A stretch of 64,000 nucleotides of DNA, from NCBI GenBank assembly GCA_942159475.1, contig OW804095.1, positions 58,556,773 through 58,620,772 of the forward strand, in the 5' to 3' direction. A model generated the notes under the pieces. That model had not been told where the DNA came from. It ran no database searches and saw nothing but the letters and a program-made list of their open reading frames with translations. Both the position numbers and the translations under genes were made by a program. Positions 52,301 to 62,205 of the stretch are shown one piece after another (position 1 is the first letter of the stretch; each line of letters opens with the position of its first letter). Origin of the DNA: Sthenelais limicola (Eukaryota > Annelida > Polychaeta > Phyllodocida > Sigalionidae).

Positions 52301-55300
52301 ATAGCGTAGTCATATGATGCATAAGATAATTACCAGGGAGTAACTCAATGAGTTTATCCAGTTAAATATTAAATTGGTACAATATTCAAACCTGAGATAT
52401 TAAATATTAAGCTTGATAGATTATTTTCGTTCGAAGTTATTGTGTTTAGAGAGACATGTGGTAGAATTTAATTTGAATCTAGAAAACCAAAATAGTGTAT
52501 TTGAAGAACAATGTGAATAAATCTTAGCACAGTTCTTATTTGGTATTCGATCAAGGGAAACGTTGTATGAGGAAATACAACTCTCTGGTCATTCCAAAGT
52601 AGGCTAACCTAAAGCTACGAATTGCGAACTGCTTTTCGACGTTGCTGCTAAGCTTGGCCTCATCCAAAAGCTTGGGCTATGAAATAGTATCTTGCCGTTT
52701 TGGAAACGTTGTTTTTCTATCAAAAAAATTCACTCGCTTCGAAATCTAAAACCGTTGTTCTGTTGCTTAGATATATATCACAGGTTTCTCAAGATCCTTT
52801 CTTAATTTAGAAATAAATAAGGTGACAGTTGTTCAGAAGGTAAGCATGGAGATTTTCATCCCTGGACGCCGTTGTTAGCATTTGTCTTGAAGATTCTAAA
52901 TACGGTATTTGCTACATAATGATATGTTTAGTGATGATCTGGATCGCCGCCTCAGTCTATTTGTCCTGTTCCTATAGCCCTTGACCTCCGAAAGGGAAGC
53001 GCTATGAGGGGCTGGCACAACAACTCCCTGGCTAAATATATAACACTGAGGCATCACTCTATATCTACCTTCAGGTTCACACATTTCAATAAATCTCTTA
53101 CTCTGTGTGACTGGTCGTATATGAATACATCTGTCCTGTTTGCCGTCGCCCCCACCTAAAACAAACACTCCCTTTAGCGTGAGTCTGGTTCAGCAGAAAT
53201 ACCCCTAGGAGATCTATGGAAAGTTGTATGATACTATGCTGTAGTTCTGAGACATATTCAAAGTCGGATTAGTCTATGTAAAATTAAAACTTATAGGTCA
53301 CCCTACACCCAATTCTATATATATTTTGTTAGAAACTGTTAAAGTATAGGGTAAACAAAACGGTGGTAAAACTGAGATTCGGTAAATATCAATTGTATAG
53401 TTAACCGACCTTGTATTCGCGGACCCTAAATGGAAGATACTATAATATGATGATTCATATATAAGCTCACTCAAATTATTAAGAATAAGACCTTCAAATG
53501 ATGGTCGATTCAGTGCTAATGCCCAATTTTGAATGCTATTTAAGCATTATTTGAGAATATAAGGGAAACTGGGACGGCACGTTTTAGAAAGTTGCGGATG
53601 GACTCCCATAAACCTAGGTTAGGACCATTCCTGGCTTATTCTCCGTTATACATTCGCACTATTAAGAAGCCTTTATCCAGTTGGAACCCCGGAGACTGCC
53701 AGTATCCGCTACCATGCACGGAATAGGGTTTTACAGCACTAGTGAGCATTGATTTTATCTTCATCAGAGTATATATGTGACATCCACTGCAACTTATAAT
53801 TGTTTGCACCACAAGGCTTTTATATTCGATTGTCAGTTCATGTTAGTAGGTGACAGTAACTAGTCAAATCTTTAAATTACCAGGGATCGGTGCATCTGTC
53901 TGAGAGTTTCTATTCGAGGATTGTTGCGTTGCTTTCTGTGGTAATTCAGGGCATATGTTGGCGTGTGCAAAAGGTTAGCATCTATGTCGAACAGAACTGA
54001 GGTATAGGGTTATGTTGCTATCAATGACTACTCTCATATGATATGTAGAACGCATTTGATGCATAATGAACGTCTCATAGACCTTTCTTTTTTCCTTTAT
54101 ATTCAGATGGAACCGATTCAGAATCCCCATACCAAGCAGGTGAGCCATTCTTCCAGAGGCATGAGTTACAAGATTTCGGTCAAAAACTTTTTCATTACAT
54201 AGAGTATAGAGTACATACCTCTATCAAGTATAGAGTAGAATTGAATATTTGAAATAGATTTGAAAGACACGTCTTAATTACAAATAATACCATTTTACCA
54301 TAATTCTCAATACTCTCATATAGCAATAACTATAGGCAGTATTTCTTCTTCATTTTCTTGAAAAGGATGTCTCTGTTGTAAAGGTTTGTGCAACATAATA
54401 TTACCTCTGAATGTTTTGCTTTACTTTGTTACGATTGTGGTTTCACTATGGATTCTGCACTCTTTTATGCTTTCTTGTCTTGACTTCAGTGGGCACTATG
54501 ATTATATATGATATATCAACACACCATATATTGAAAATACAATGTGCCACCCCAATTAAAAATATATCAGGTTACGTATTTCCAATTCATTTGGGCTGAT
54601 CATATGAAATCTAGATACAAATGATTATGTGGTCACAAAAAGGCCAAATTTATTTGATCTGATTTAACACGTTTCATACTATGTAACTTTTTTTACACAT
54701 ACATTAAAAACCCCATAACCATTACAGTTTGTTCCAGTTTAGTCACTAGTTAATTAAAATAAATCATATAACATAATGCTTAATTGTGGTATGATTACCT
54801 AATATAAACTACCTCCTTGCGTACGAATTGTATGAGTCCTAAGAAATCTCGGCCCTTGTACCTTTCCATTTCTATGAAACCTTACAGCGCGATGCCTCGG
54901 TCTTATTAAGTGTTCCTTCAAACTTTTTGGCCATTCCTTTTGGATATCACATTTATCACCATGCGGGTAATTCTTATCACTGTGCCAATTTTGGTTATTT
55001 TAGTGGTGTGATTGCTGTGTCTTTTTTATTTGTGCCTTCACTGTCTCTTGGGACCCTAAGCAATGTATCCATGAAATCTAGGTTCGTCGGAAAACTACCT
55101 GAAAAACCTGCTAATGACACTTGTCTCCAGGTGTACCCATGCATATGACACTGAATTATATCTTTCTTCCCTTTTAGTCGACCAAATTCCTACTTATGTA
55201 GGTATTGCTGCAGCAGTTGTCGTGGTGCTTCTCATAATTGTGTTCGTCATCTACAAATGGTAGGCTCACTATTCCCATCGTATTGTTTTTCTTTTCTGAG

Positions 55301-56059
55301 CGAATCGAATTCCCAAGACACCCAAGACTGTCCTAGTTGATTAATTAACTACTCTTTGCCCAAACAAATGCGCACTTATTGCAATATTGCTTAAATTGTT
55401 GTCTATAGTCTTCTGATTTGTCATTTTACAGTCGGAATAAATACAGAAAGCGAAAGGAAAAAATGGCACCTACTAAGATGGAGAACGGATACACAAATCG
55501 CGCTGGTTTTATCCATGACGGTGACTTTGCTTATGCCAATGTTACCCCTTCCACGCCCAAGAACGGCATTAGCAACGGCGGAGTTGTGGACAAGAAACGC
55601 AACGGTTTCGATCGCTCCTCATACCCTACAACAATCATCGCCAACCCTGCAGATACACCTGTCAATGTCGTCCCACCCACCAACGTCACCGACAAACCCT
55701 CTGATGACGTCCCCGATAACATGACGTCAACCTTGACAACGGGATCTGTAAGTCACAGGGATAACTCGGACGCGGACGCGTCATCAGTGAATAGCGCTTC
55801 TTCAGCTTATATCGGTGAGCTGGACGACCAGGGAGTGAGTGTTCAGTATGTGCACCCTAGAGATGAGAATCTGGACCAAAGCAACCAACCCACCCTTCCA
55901 CGCGAGCAAGCTTTCAACAAGGTCAATGGCGACACAGCAGATGACTCCCACTCTTCCAACATTTATCCTGGCAGTAATGACAGTCTCATCAAAAACCATG
56001 TCAAAGATACTGCTCCAGCTGGCATCAGGACCAAGGCAGACTTGACGACTCGGTTATAA
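42968..56059 (+). CDS. Transmembrane CTLD-WSC-CTLD receptor-like protein, 13 exons (5' end missing)
   Basis: Exons assembled by eye with GT-AG borders and one continuous frame: 42968-43110, 43306-43396, 44167-44315, 44545-44677, 45732-45887, 46172-46417, 46758-46904, 49043-49132, 49951-50181, 51741-51875, 54107-54139, 55178-55259 and 55432-56059 (TAA at 56057-56059). They encode 753 residues after the first split codon. Order by residue: CTLD1 N-half 1-78, WSC about 82-171, CTLD1 C-half 172-223, CTLD2 224-354, Thr/Ser/Pro stalk 355-517, membrane span about 525-543, cytoplasmic tail 545-753. Every intron from the second to the eleventh is phase 1 except the one inside the WSC domain (phase 0). 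The first is phase 0 and the last phase 2. The start codon and signal peptide lie upstream and were not securely found. The layout predicts a type I membrane glycoprotein with extracellular ligand-binding domains on a mucin-like stalk. The ligand is unknown; a role in cell recognition or immunity is only inferred from the domains. Confidence 0.85.
43397..44166 (+). other. Intron between CTLD1 N-half and WSC
   Basis: A 770-bp phase-1 intron. I searched it for a hidden C-terminal CTLD half and found none. An acceptor-flanked open stretch at 43496-43629 lacks the lectin Cys/Trp pattern and would end in the wrong phase. Confidence 0.7.
44167..44677 (+). CDS. Exons encoding a complete WSC domain
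   Basis: Exons 44167-44315 and 44545-44677 join in phase 0 and are flanked by phase-1 introns, so together they form a symmetric 1-1 cassette. The product has the WSC pattern with all eight Cys: Gly-Cys-Tyr-Gln-Asp, Thr-Pro-Gln-Arg-Cys...Cys, Leu-Cys-Met-Cys-Gly-Asn...Tyr-Gly, Cys...Cys, Asn-Cys-Gly-Gly and a final Val-Tyr-Arg. WSC domains occur in yeast stress sensors, polycystin-1 and various animal surface proteins, where carbohydrate binding is proposed. The first residues (Asp-Gly-Arg-Pro-Ile-Ser-Tyr) also look like the CTLD segment that normally follows the W.W motif. The first donor (CAG|GTATTT) is somewhat weak. Confidence 0.85.
44678..45731 (+). other. Intron between WSC and CTLD1 C-half, with a possible relic exon
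   Basis: A 1054-bp phase-1 intron. No N-terminal CTLD half is visible. At 44968 an acceptor (TTTCAG) is followed by about 45 bp resembling the start of the exon at 45732: both give Ala-x-Asp-Ser-x-Gly-Trp in the same phase. It then runs to a stop without the lectin Cys/Trp pattern. Confidence 0.6.
45732..45887 (+). CDS. Exon encoding the C-terminal half of CTLD1
   Basis: A phase 1 to phase 1 exon with acceptor TTTCTTTCAG and donor GTAAGT. It encodes Gly-Gly-Trp...Glu-Cys-Met-Val-Tyr...Trp-Thr-Trp-Gln-Asn-Glu-Lys-Cys...Tyr-Ile-Cys. These are the family's C-terminal Cys-x-x-hydrophobic, W(N/Q)(D/N)..C and (F/Y).C signatures. It has no N-terminal half of its own, so it completes the lectin fold begun at 42968. 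The EPN/QPD sugar-specificity motif is absent (a Ser/Gly-rich stretch is in its place), and Trp-Asn-Asp is replaced by Trp-Gln-Asn. Classical Ca2+-dependent sugar binding is therefore doubtful. Confidence 0.8.
46172..46904 (+). CDS. Exons encoding CTLD2
   Basis: Exon 46172-46417 encodes the N-half: Cys residues, Trp-Phe-Val-Ala-Ala-Glu-Asp-Cys, Gly-Gly-Arg-Leu-Leu, Leu-Trp-Ile-Gly-Ala, then Trp-Thr-Trp-Ser-Ser. Exon 46758-46904 encodes the C-half: Tyr-Thr-Lys-Trp, Met-Pro-Gln-Asn-Glu-Gly, Cys-Val-Ala-Met, Trp-Ser-Asp-Leu-Arg-Cys and Phe-Val-Cys. The intron between them is phase 1 just after the W.W motif, at the same place where the WSC cassette sits in CTLD1. The Pro-Gln-Asn and Trp-Ser-Asp stretches partly resemble EPN and WND, so some Ca2+ coordination is possible. 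There are two extra Cys pairs in the N-half. Confidence 0.85.
46905..49042 (+). other. Intron between CTLD2 and the stalk
   Basis: A 2138-bp AT-rich phase-1 intron. No further exon or recognisable repeat was found. Confidence 0.65.
49043..54139 (+). CDS. Exons encoding the mucin-like stalk
   Basis: Four symmetric phase-1 exons (49043-49132, 49951-50181, 51741-51875, 54107-54139) encode about 160 residues. The first two are dominated by Thr with Ser and Pro, built largely from ACA/ACC/ACG codons. The third is Pro/Ser/Thr-rich and lower in Thr. The fourth is a ten-residue linker. Dense Thr/Ser/Pro is the usual signature of an O-glycosylated spacer that holds lectin domains away from the membrane. 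Each exon can be skipped without a frame change. The small 33-bp exon rests on good sites (TTTATATTCAG and GCAG|GTGAGC) and the preserved phase. Confidence 0.75.
49133..49950 (+). other. Intron within the stalk (818 bp)
   Basis: A phase-1 intron; nothing else was recognised in it. Confidence 0.65.
50182..51740 (+). other. Intron within the stalk (1559 bp)
   Basis: A phase-1 intron. A 27-bp imperfect direct repeat (AACCGCGATTAAATTA... / AACCGAGATTAAATTA...) lies near 51063 and 51105. No other feature was seen. Confidence 0.6.
51876..54106 (+). other. Intron within the stalk with an unidentified minus-strand frame
   Basis: A 2231-bp phase-1 intron. A GC-richer block at 52896-53168 is open on the minus strand for 90 codons, with a Gly-rich start and an Arg-rich C-terminus. 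I do not recognise it. It may be a mobile-element remnant. Confidence 0.5.
54140..55177 (+). other. Intron before the transmembrane exon (1038 bp)
   Basis: A phase-1 intron. A plus-strand open frame at 54927-55148 has no splice sites in keeping with the gene's phase and is not called. Confidence 0.6.
55178..55259 (+). CDS. Exon encoding the transmembrane span
   Basis: After Val-Asp-Gln-Ile-Pro-Thr-Tyr the exon encodes about 19 uninterrupted hydrophobic residues (Val/Ile/Ala/Leu, with Gly near the start), ending Ile-Tyr-Lys. The donor is AAATG|GTAGGC, phase 2. The next exon begins with a Cys completed across the junction and a basic Arg-Asn-Lys-Tyr-Arg-Lys-Arg-Lys stop-transfer cluster. This fixes a type I topology. 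Confidence 0.85.
55432..56059 (+). CDS. Last exon: 208-residue cytoplasmic tail
   Basis: The exon starts in phase 2 after TTTTACAG and runs to TAA at 56057-56059. It is hydrophilic, rich in Asn, Asp, Ser, Thr and Pro, with no domain I recognise. Visible motifs: Gly-Tyr-Thr-Asn and Ala-Tyr-Ala-Asn-Val (Tyr-x-Asn, the Grb2-SH2 type), Ala-Tyr-Ile-Gly-Glu-Leu and Gln-Tyr-Val-His-Pro, and a C-terminal Thr-Arg-Leu that fits the class I PDZ-ligand pattern. No canonical ITIM is present. Signalling through these motifs is an inference from short patterns. Codon use is clearly coding-like, with many C/G third bases compared with the flanks. Confidence 0.85.
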
Positions 56060-57546
56060 TAATTATTGTCTCAATAATTCACTTTCTTTTCCTGGATATT
56101 GCAATTAATCAATTACAAATTGATAATAGGAGGACATCTAATCTATGGCATCCGATACCTGGATTGTTAGACAACATAATTGCATCTTTTATTTGACATG
56201 CGAACAGCATGCAATTTATAATATACTTGAATAGTATGAATACGTGAAATGTTCATGCAAAAAGAACGGATGTAAAATTTCTTTTTTCTCATGTTTCAAT
56301 ATTATATATATATAAGTACAATGACTGGAAATGCCAATGGAGACCTTTGTACATAGATGTTTGATTTTAATGAAAAAATGGAGTCTGATAGGATGTAAAT
56401 AAGTATGGATGCAATTGGCTGGTTTTTATCGTCTTCCTTTGACATAGAACTGTATACACATTATGTATTTATATAAAATTGTGCACTTCTCAAAGGAGTG
56501 CTGTCGTCAAGTAAAAGTGTATACATTAATACCCTCGCTGTTCAGGTTTCGTGATCTGCAAAGCAAAGCTGAAGGGACGTTGTTATGATTGATAAAACAC
56601 CCTAATGGAGAAAATGTTTTGTTGTGCAAAACGAACCTCTATGAAATAACTGCATAAGTAGCCATATACTATTAATCGCGTATCACACTCTTCTTCATAT
56701 CTTAACCATGCACAACTACTCTCACAATCTAACACTACATATGTTGTATGTAACCGAGAATGCAGGAGAAATCCATGTCATGCCTTCTTTAAGCGTCACA
56801 TTTGGTAGATTAAATTACTATTCTCTCACACTGATGTGGAACGAGGGTAAATCTTCATACTTCTTAATAACAACAGTCGTGAATGCATTTCCCAATAGAA
56901 ACATATCTAAATTGACTTCGTTGTTGGAATATCTTTATTGGTGTATTTCTATTGCAATATTTCCTTTTTTAAATACATGATCCTGTAGTTCCTTCAGCTT
57001 CTTCGTTCTTGAAGGTACAATTAACTGTATTAATATATTAAATTATTCTTCCTCAAAAGCTACAGATTATACTGCGGTAGATATATAGTTGGGCGATGTT
57101 GGCTCTTCCGAAAGTATTACTAACCTTTTCACCCACCTGTGAAGTATCCAATATGAGACTCGCATGGTTGTAACAGTTGTAAGTTGGGTGTTATCTTCGC
57201 AGTTGTATATCAATGACATGATGAAATAGTTTTGTTACTTATGTGCATTGTAACCTGTGCTTAAACATGCCAGCTAATCAAAAATATATCATGTACATAT
57301 CTGGTATAGTAGGTTGTATGGTAATCAGAAATGTATACATATAACCAGGTCTACGTGTGTTCTACATTTATGATTTTGTTTCATGTATGCTATACTATGC
57401 AAGGAAATAAATAGTGAAGCGTATGTTTTATAGAGGTTTCCAGCAGACACTGAAACTATGCAAACATGTGATTTCCCTGAGGGATTAAAAGCTTATCCAG
57501 GGCACCCAATTGTCCTGGGCATCACATTGTAAATGTTGGAAATAAA
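56060..57546 (+). other. Likely 3' UTR of the lectin gene, with candidate poly(A) signals
   Basis: AT-rich sequence follows the stop codon. AATAAA hexamers occur at 57406-57411 and 57541-57546. Either would give a 3' UTR of about 1.4-1.5 kb. Transcript evidence would be needed to choose, and an earlier non-canonical signal is possible. Confidence 0.3.
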
Positions 57547-59219
57547 AATTAAAATACCATCCATCTTATTGTTATATTATGTTATCCGAGTGATACGATT
57601 TACATTTATATAAAGGGGGTTTTAATGCAAAAATTGTAGTAGTCTAGGTCTAACATGGAAATAGATGGATATTTAATTCATGATACTGAATTCATTGCCC
57701 AAATTCGAATTATTTATGAAATTGTACAACATAAATATGGAAATGGTTGCGTATAGTCAATCTGGGATTTCGAGAGGGGTCTCCGTCATTTATCAACTAT
57801 TGATTTTGGCTGAGAGGTAAACTACAAAATCAAAATCTGAGAGAGATGGATATGTTTTCCCACACCTAAGTCTATTAAGATGCTTGAGTGTGGGGAGACA
57901 TTTTGCTAAAAAGCATCGATCTAAAACGCGTGGGTAAGAAAATTGGCTCAAAGAACTTCTATAATAATGCTTAACTTTGGGGGCCTGAACAACCCTACGT
58001 CCTATCCCTCGATATGTGAAAGTCTGTATGACTGATTGTAAAACTACTTCTAATGTAATAACTATATATGTACGATCCGTAGGTATCCGTAGGTATCCGT
58101 ATTCTTTAACTTTCTACGGCAAGTAATTTTAAAGTCTCTGAACAAATTTGAATATCTAACAGGTTATATCACAATGCCTTGATCTGTTTAGTCATGTAAC
58201 TAGTTTATATCTGACTTCTTAAATTGTTTGACAATATCTAACAAAAGGGCATGCGACTACATTGAATCCCACGATGGGTTCAAGTTCTTGTTTATAAATT
58301 GAAATACCATAACCACCCTTAAAGCTCTAGAGGTCTAATTGAATGTGTCATGCTGCGTCGCAATGTTAAGCTCAAGCTAATTTAAAAGCTAAAGAAAATT
58401 TAATATTAAAATGGATCCACCATGTAAATGTATCTGTCAAGGAAAAACACATAGAAAATAATGACAGAGCTATACATTGTATGCAGCATACAATATGTAT
58501 AGCTCTGCTAATAATAGGGCCTAATAATTATTGCGATCCTCGAAGACCTCCATGTATGCAAAAGGATGACCCGGTCCCCGGATATTTTATGTAGGCTTAC
58601 TTGTAACTTGAATTGAAAATAAAAATATAACTATTACATCATAACCAATGGATTAAAATACCTCCATTATGATATGTATTACGTCATTAATTGTCATTGC
58701 GACAGGTCTCCGATTCCAAAGCTACAATGGCATTGCCATTGGCTGTAGTACAGTTGCTTCTAACTAGAGAGCGCAGCCTTCTTTGTTGCTCACCACGCCA
58801 CTAGTGGACGCTTCAAGCACTTCGTCGCCGGGACCCTACTCCATCGGAAAGTTGGGTCTGTGTACGTCTCCAACGCATTCCCAGTGCCCACTCGAAAATG
58901 AAAATACTTTAGCTGCCTGTATAATATATTAAGAAATATTAAGTGTCACTTATTATAAGATATTGGGGAGTGGGCGGTGTCTGTCTTAACTACCATAGGC
59001 CTACCACAATTCTCGACTGTCTTACTGAAGAAAATCCAAAAATATCTACGTAAGAAGTACCGTATGTGATCAAATAGATTATGTATAAGTAGGTTTTGTT
59101 TGATATGTAGAACGAATTGATACATTACCGATTATATAAGATTTTCGTTATAGGTATAACCGTTCCATTCTTCTATCTCATCATAAGCTGAGAAGATCAA
59201 TATTATATTGAAAGCTTAT
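57547..59219. other. No gene seen
   Basis: A short tandem GTATCCGTAG repeat lies near 58080-58100. A GC-richer block at 58700-58880 has no frame or RNA fold that I recognise and may be an old interspersed repeat. Confidence 0.5.
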
Positions 59220-59335
59220 GGGGGGGGGGGGGGGGGGGGGGGTCGGGGATTTCATCATATTTCCCCACATGCCCAGGACATTCCCCCATACCCATAGGGT
59301 GGGGCTTGGGCGTTGCAATTGACAAGTGCATACGT
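59220..59335. repeat. G23 homopolymer and adjoining interspersed repeat
   Basis: Twenty-three uninterrupted G (59220-59242) run into TCGGGGATTTCATC and then further G/C-rich blocks up to a 21-bp stretch (59311-59331) that is identical to 22744-22764. The G run probably grew from a G-rich edge of this repeat family. It could form G-quadruplexes, and its exact length may be an assembly approximation. Confidence 0.7.
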
Positions 59336-59659
59336 ACCTGATCTAAGGATATACATTTCAAATCAAGATAGGATATTTGTTGATTTGTGCAATTCAATTC
59401 AATTCAATTATTATGTTTTGGTAGATACTTCACTGACTCTGAGACCTTTTCCATTTGTTTTTTGCGCACATATATATATGGACGCATGCATCTAGAAAAG
59501 AAGCTAGATAGTGAAAAATAAAGAGAAGCGCCTAACTTCGTGTTTACCTCCATCATGGCCTAATATAAGCCATGTTTCATAAATGTATTACATAATATTG
59601 CATAATTTTACATTTTTCATATTTCAATACCTTCCAAAAATGACATCAGACATTAAACA

Positions 59660-59880
59660 TCTTTATTCCTATGTATGTGTACGGGCAGACAGCCTCACGC
59701 GGCTATTAAAGCTGAAAGCAACGCTCCGAGGTTCGAGGCACCAACTGCTCCAACCTCGGCAGCCATAATACTATTCACCGCGCGAGAATCTAGGTCACCA
59801 TCCCTATACAAGACACCAGAGCCAGCGCGCGCGCCTACCGCAACGTCCTGACAACGGATGCCCAGCAGATCCTTCTGCTT
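59660..59880. other. GC-rich block, unidentified
   Basis: A distinct GC-rich island in AT-rich DNA, containing GAGGTTCGAGGC and a CGCGCGCGCC stretch. The open frames are short. It could be a decayed repeat or a regulatory CpG-rich patch. I cannot name it. Confidence 0.35.
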
Positions 59881-60133
59881 TAATGTACATACTATGGTGG
59901 ACGGTATTGGGGGGGTACCAACAATAGGCGCACATTTAAAGTCAATTAACGTTCAATTAATAGAGAATAATACCATATTGCACAGCCTTGCCTGGCATAT
60001 CCTTTAAGTGGCACATGTGGGTCAGATTTTCAGAAATGTACAATTCGCCTTCACCAGTCCTCTCAAATAACCCACATTTAAGACAAAAAAATGAGCTTCA
60101 AAATGCAGTATAACATAACAGAACTGATATAGT

Positions 60134-60745
60134 CTATAGGATGAGCTATTCGCCGAAATAATATCTAAAATTATGTCCGACTACTTATGCTCATTACTCA
60201 AAAACTATTTAAGCCTTTAACACAATTTAAATTGTATCAAATACCCCAACATATCTATTCGACTTTCCTAATTTTATATGATTATTGCGCAATTATTTGT
60301 ACCTCTATTTCCAATCGTTCGAAGGTAGCTATAAAATATACTCTATAGGATGAGCTATTCGCCGAAATAATGTCTAAAATTATGTCCGAATACTTATGCT
60401 CATTACTCAAAAACTATTTAAGCCTGTTACACAATTTAAATAGTATTAAATACCCCAACATGATTATTGCGCATTTATTTGTACCTCTATTTCCAATCGT
60501 TGGTAAAGTAGCTATAAAATATACTCTATAGGATGAGCTATTCGCCGAAATAATGTCTAAAATTATGTCCGAATACTTATTACTCAAAAACTATTTAAGC
60601 TGTTTACACAATTTAAATTGTATTAAATACTCCGACATATTTATTTGACTGTCCTAATACCATATGATTATTGAGCCATTAATTGTACCTCTATTTCTAA
60701 TCGTTGGTAAAATAGCTAAAATACTCGATAGGATGAGCTAGATTT
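60134..60745. repeat. Tandem array, ~200-bp unit, about 3.2 copies
   Basis: Units begin CTATAGGATGAGCTATTCGC at 60134, 60343 and 60526, with a truncated, diverged unit at 60725, so the periods are 209, 183 and 199 bp. Shared landmarks are CTAAAATTATGTCCGA, CTCAAAAACTATTTAAGC, TACCCCAACAT and GTACCTCTATTTC. Copies differ by small indels. This looks like a young satellite-like array or an internal minisatellite of a larger element. Confidence 0.85.
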
Positions 60746-61130
60746 TACTTCAAGCAAGATTTTTACTAAAGTACCGTTGGGGAACTCCCCGAACTCACAT
60801 TGGCCTGCTTCTGAGAATTATTTAAGTTTCTAAGTTGTAATAACACCAAAAACACTTTTGCCTGCCCAGATGGGTTTGAGAAAGATGTTTTATTTATATA
60901 ACTCTCCCCAGCACCGGGACTTTATTTCTGACAGTTTTTACAGGCATATATTTTTATTTTCTCCCTCATTCTACATACGTTTAGTTACCATTCCTCGATG
61001 TTATGTAATTCCTGAGTAAAAAAATCTAAACTCAAAATCATGTTGTGGGTTCGAAACAGTTCCACCGGGCGCGGCTACAATTGTACCTCCTCTCCCAAAT
61101 ATTAGAGGAAGACCACCATTGCGGTACACA

Positions 61131-61284
61131 GCAATATTTAAGATATATCCACCCTGGTAAAAATGTAAAAATAATTAAAAAAAAAAAACTAAACAAAAGC
61201 AGCAATATTTAATACATATCCACGTCTAATATTACATTCATATCAAACAAATAATAAAACAGCAATAATTAATGCATATCCACC
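61131..61284. repeat. Three short related direct repeats
   Basis: GCAATATTTAAGATATATCC, GCAATATTTAATACATATCC and GCAATAATTAATGCATATCC occur at 61131, 61202 and 61262, each followed by CAC or CACC. Spacings are 71 and 60 bp. They may be iterated ends of a repeat element. Confidence 0.65.
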
Positions 61285-61466
61285 CACACCTGTTATAAAT
61301 TCCCCCAATAAGACGTTCTTCCCATACGGCACAAAATTGCTACTACGCACTATAGTTATCAGATTGCTTGTTTGTTTCATTGTAATGTTGAGATCTATAT
61401 ATAATTGGCCAACTCACGTGGAACGGCGGAAGTATGACATAGCAAATGCACAGGATCTGCGTTCTG

Positions 61467-61537
61467 ATTGGATGATCAGCATCGAAGAGCGTATAGGAGG
61501 GTATATATAGGGGTTACGGTCGCGCTCGATTTCAGTT
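61467..61537 (+). promoter_or_regulatory. Pol II core-promoter-like site (CCAAT, TATA, Inr)
   Basis: An ATTGG (reverse CCAAT) at 61467-61471, a TATATATAG at 61502-61510 and an initiator-like TCAGTT at 61532-61537 stand in canonical spacing. TATA to the putative start A is 32 bp, and CCAAT is about 67 bp upstream. Transcription would run rightward into a minisatellite and an acceptor-like TTTTCAG at about 61600. No credible protein follows, so this could drive a mobile element or a non-coding RNA, or be chance. Confidence 0.35.
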
Positions 61538-61611
61538 GGCTTCAGTTGTCCTATTTGCTTGGTACGCAAATGTGTTTAAATTATTATTATTTCATTTTCA
61601 GTGATTGTTAT

Positions 61612-61857
61612 GGAGTATCTCCTACTGAGTGTGTTTTGCACATTGATCGTGACATGTTCAATGTAGGATGTATATGGTGATCTTCCGGAGGATTGTTTCA
61701 AGATCTGTGTTTCACTTGTGTTCAAATCTGAAATGGAGTATTTCCTACTGAGTGTGTTTTGTACATTGATCGTGACATGTACAATGTAGGATGTATATGG
61801 TGATCTTCCCGAGGATTGTTTCAAGATCTGTGTTTCACTTGTGTTCAAATCTAAAAG
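61612..61857 (-). repeat. 123-bp tandem duplication (41-codon period)
   Basis: GGAGTAT(C/T)TCCTACTGAGTG starts at 61612 and again at 61735. The two 123-bp units are almost identical. On the minus strand they stay open in frame as a 41-residue repeat, directly downstream (in minus orientation) of the retroelement fragment and its 120-bp repeats. They are probably part of that element's 3' region. Confidence 0.85.
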
Positions 61858-62205
61858 ACGTTTCCACCTCTTGACTTGGCTAGTGATTTGGCTAAACATT
61901 TCGGATCATTTATCCTATGGGCCATTCTTTCATTGCTTTCCTTCCTTGTGCAAAATTTCTGGTGTTCAAATCTGAAAAGACGGTTCCACTTCGTGATTTG
62001 GCTAGTGATTTAAAACCATTTCGGATCATTTATCCCATGGGTCATTCTTTCATTGCTTTTCTTCCTTGTGCAAAATTTCTGGTGTTCAAATCTGAAAAGA
62101 CGGTCCCACTTCATGACTTGGCTAGTGATTTAAAACATTTCGGATCATTTATCACATGGGCCATTCTTTCATTGCTTTCCTCCCTTGTGCAAAATTTCTG
62201 GTGTT
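61844..62205 (-). repeat. 120-bp minisatellite, three copies
   Basis: Units start TTCAAATCT(G/A)AAAAGACG at 61844, 61965 and 62085 (periods 121 and 120 bp) and share CATTTCGGATCATTTATC and GCCATTCTTTCATTGCTTTC. On the minus strand, the end of the reverse-transcriptase frame lies inside the first unit reached (62152-62205). The array therefore grew from the 3' end of the retroelement. Confidence 0.85.
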
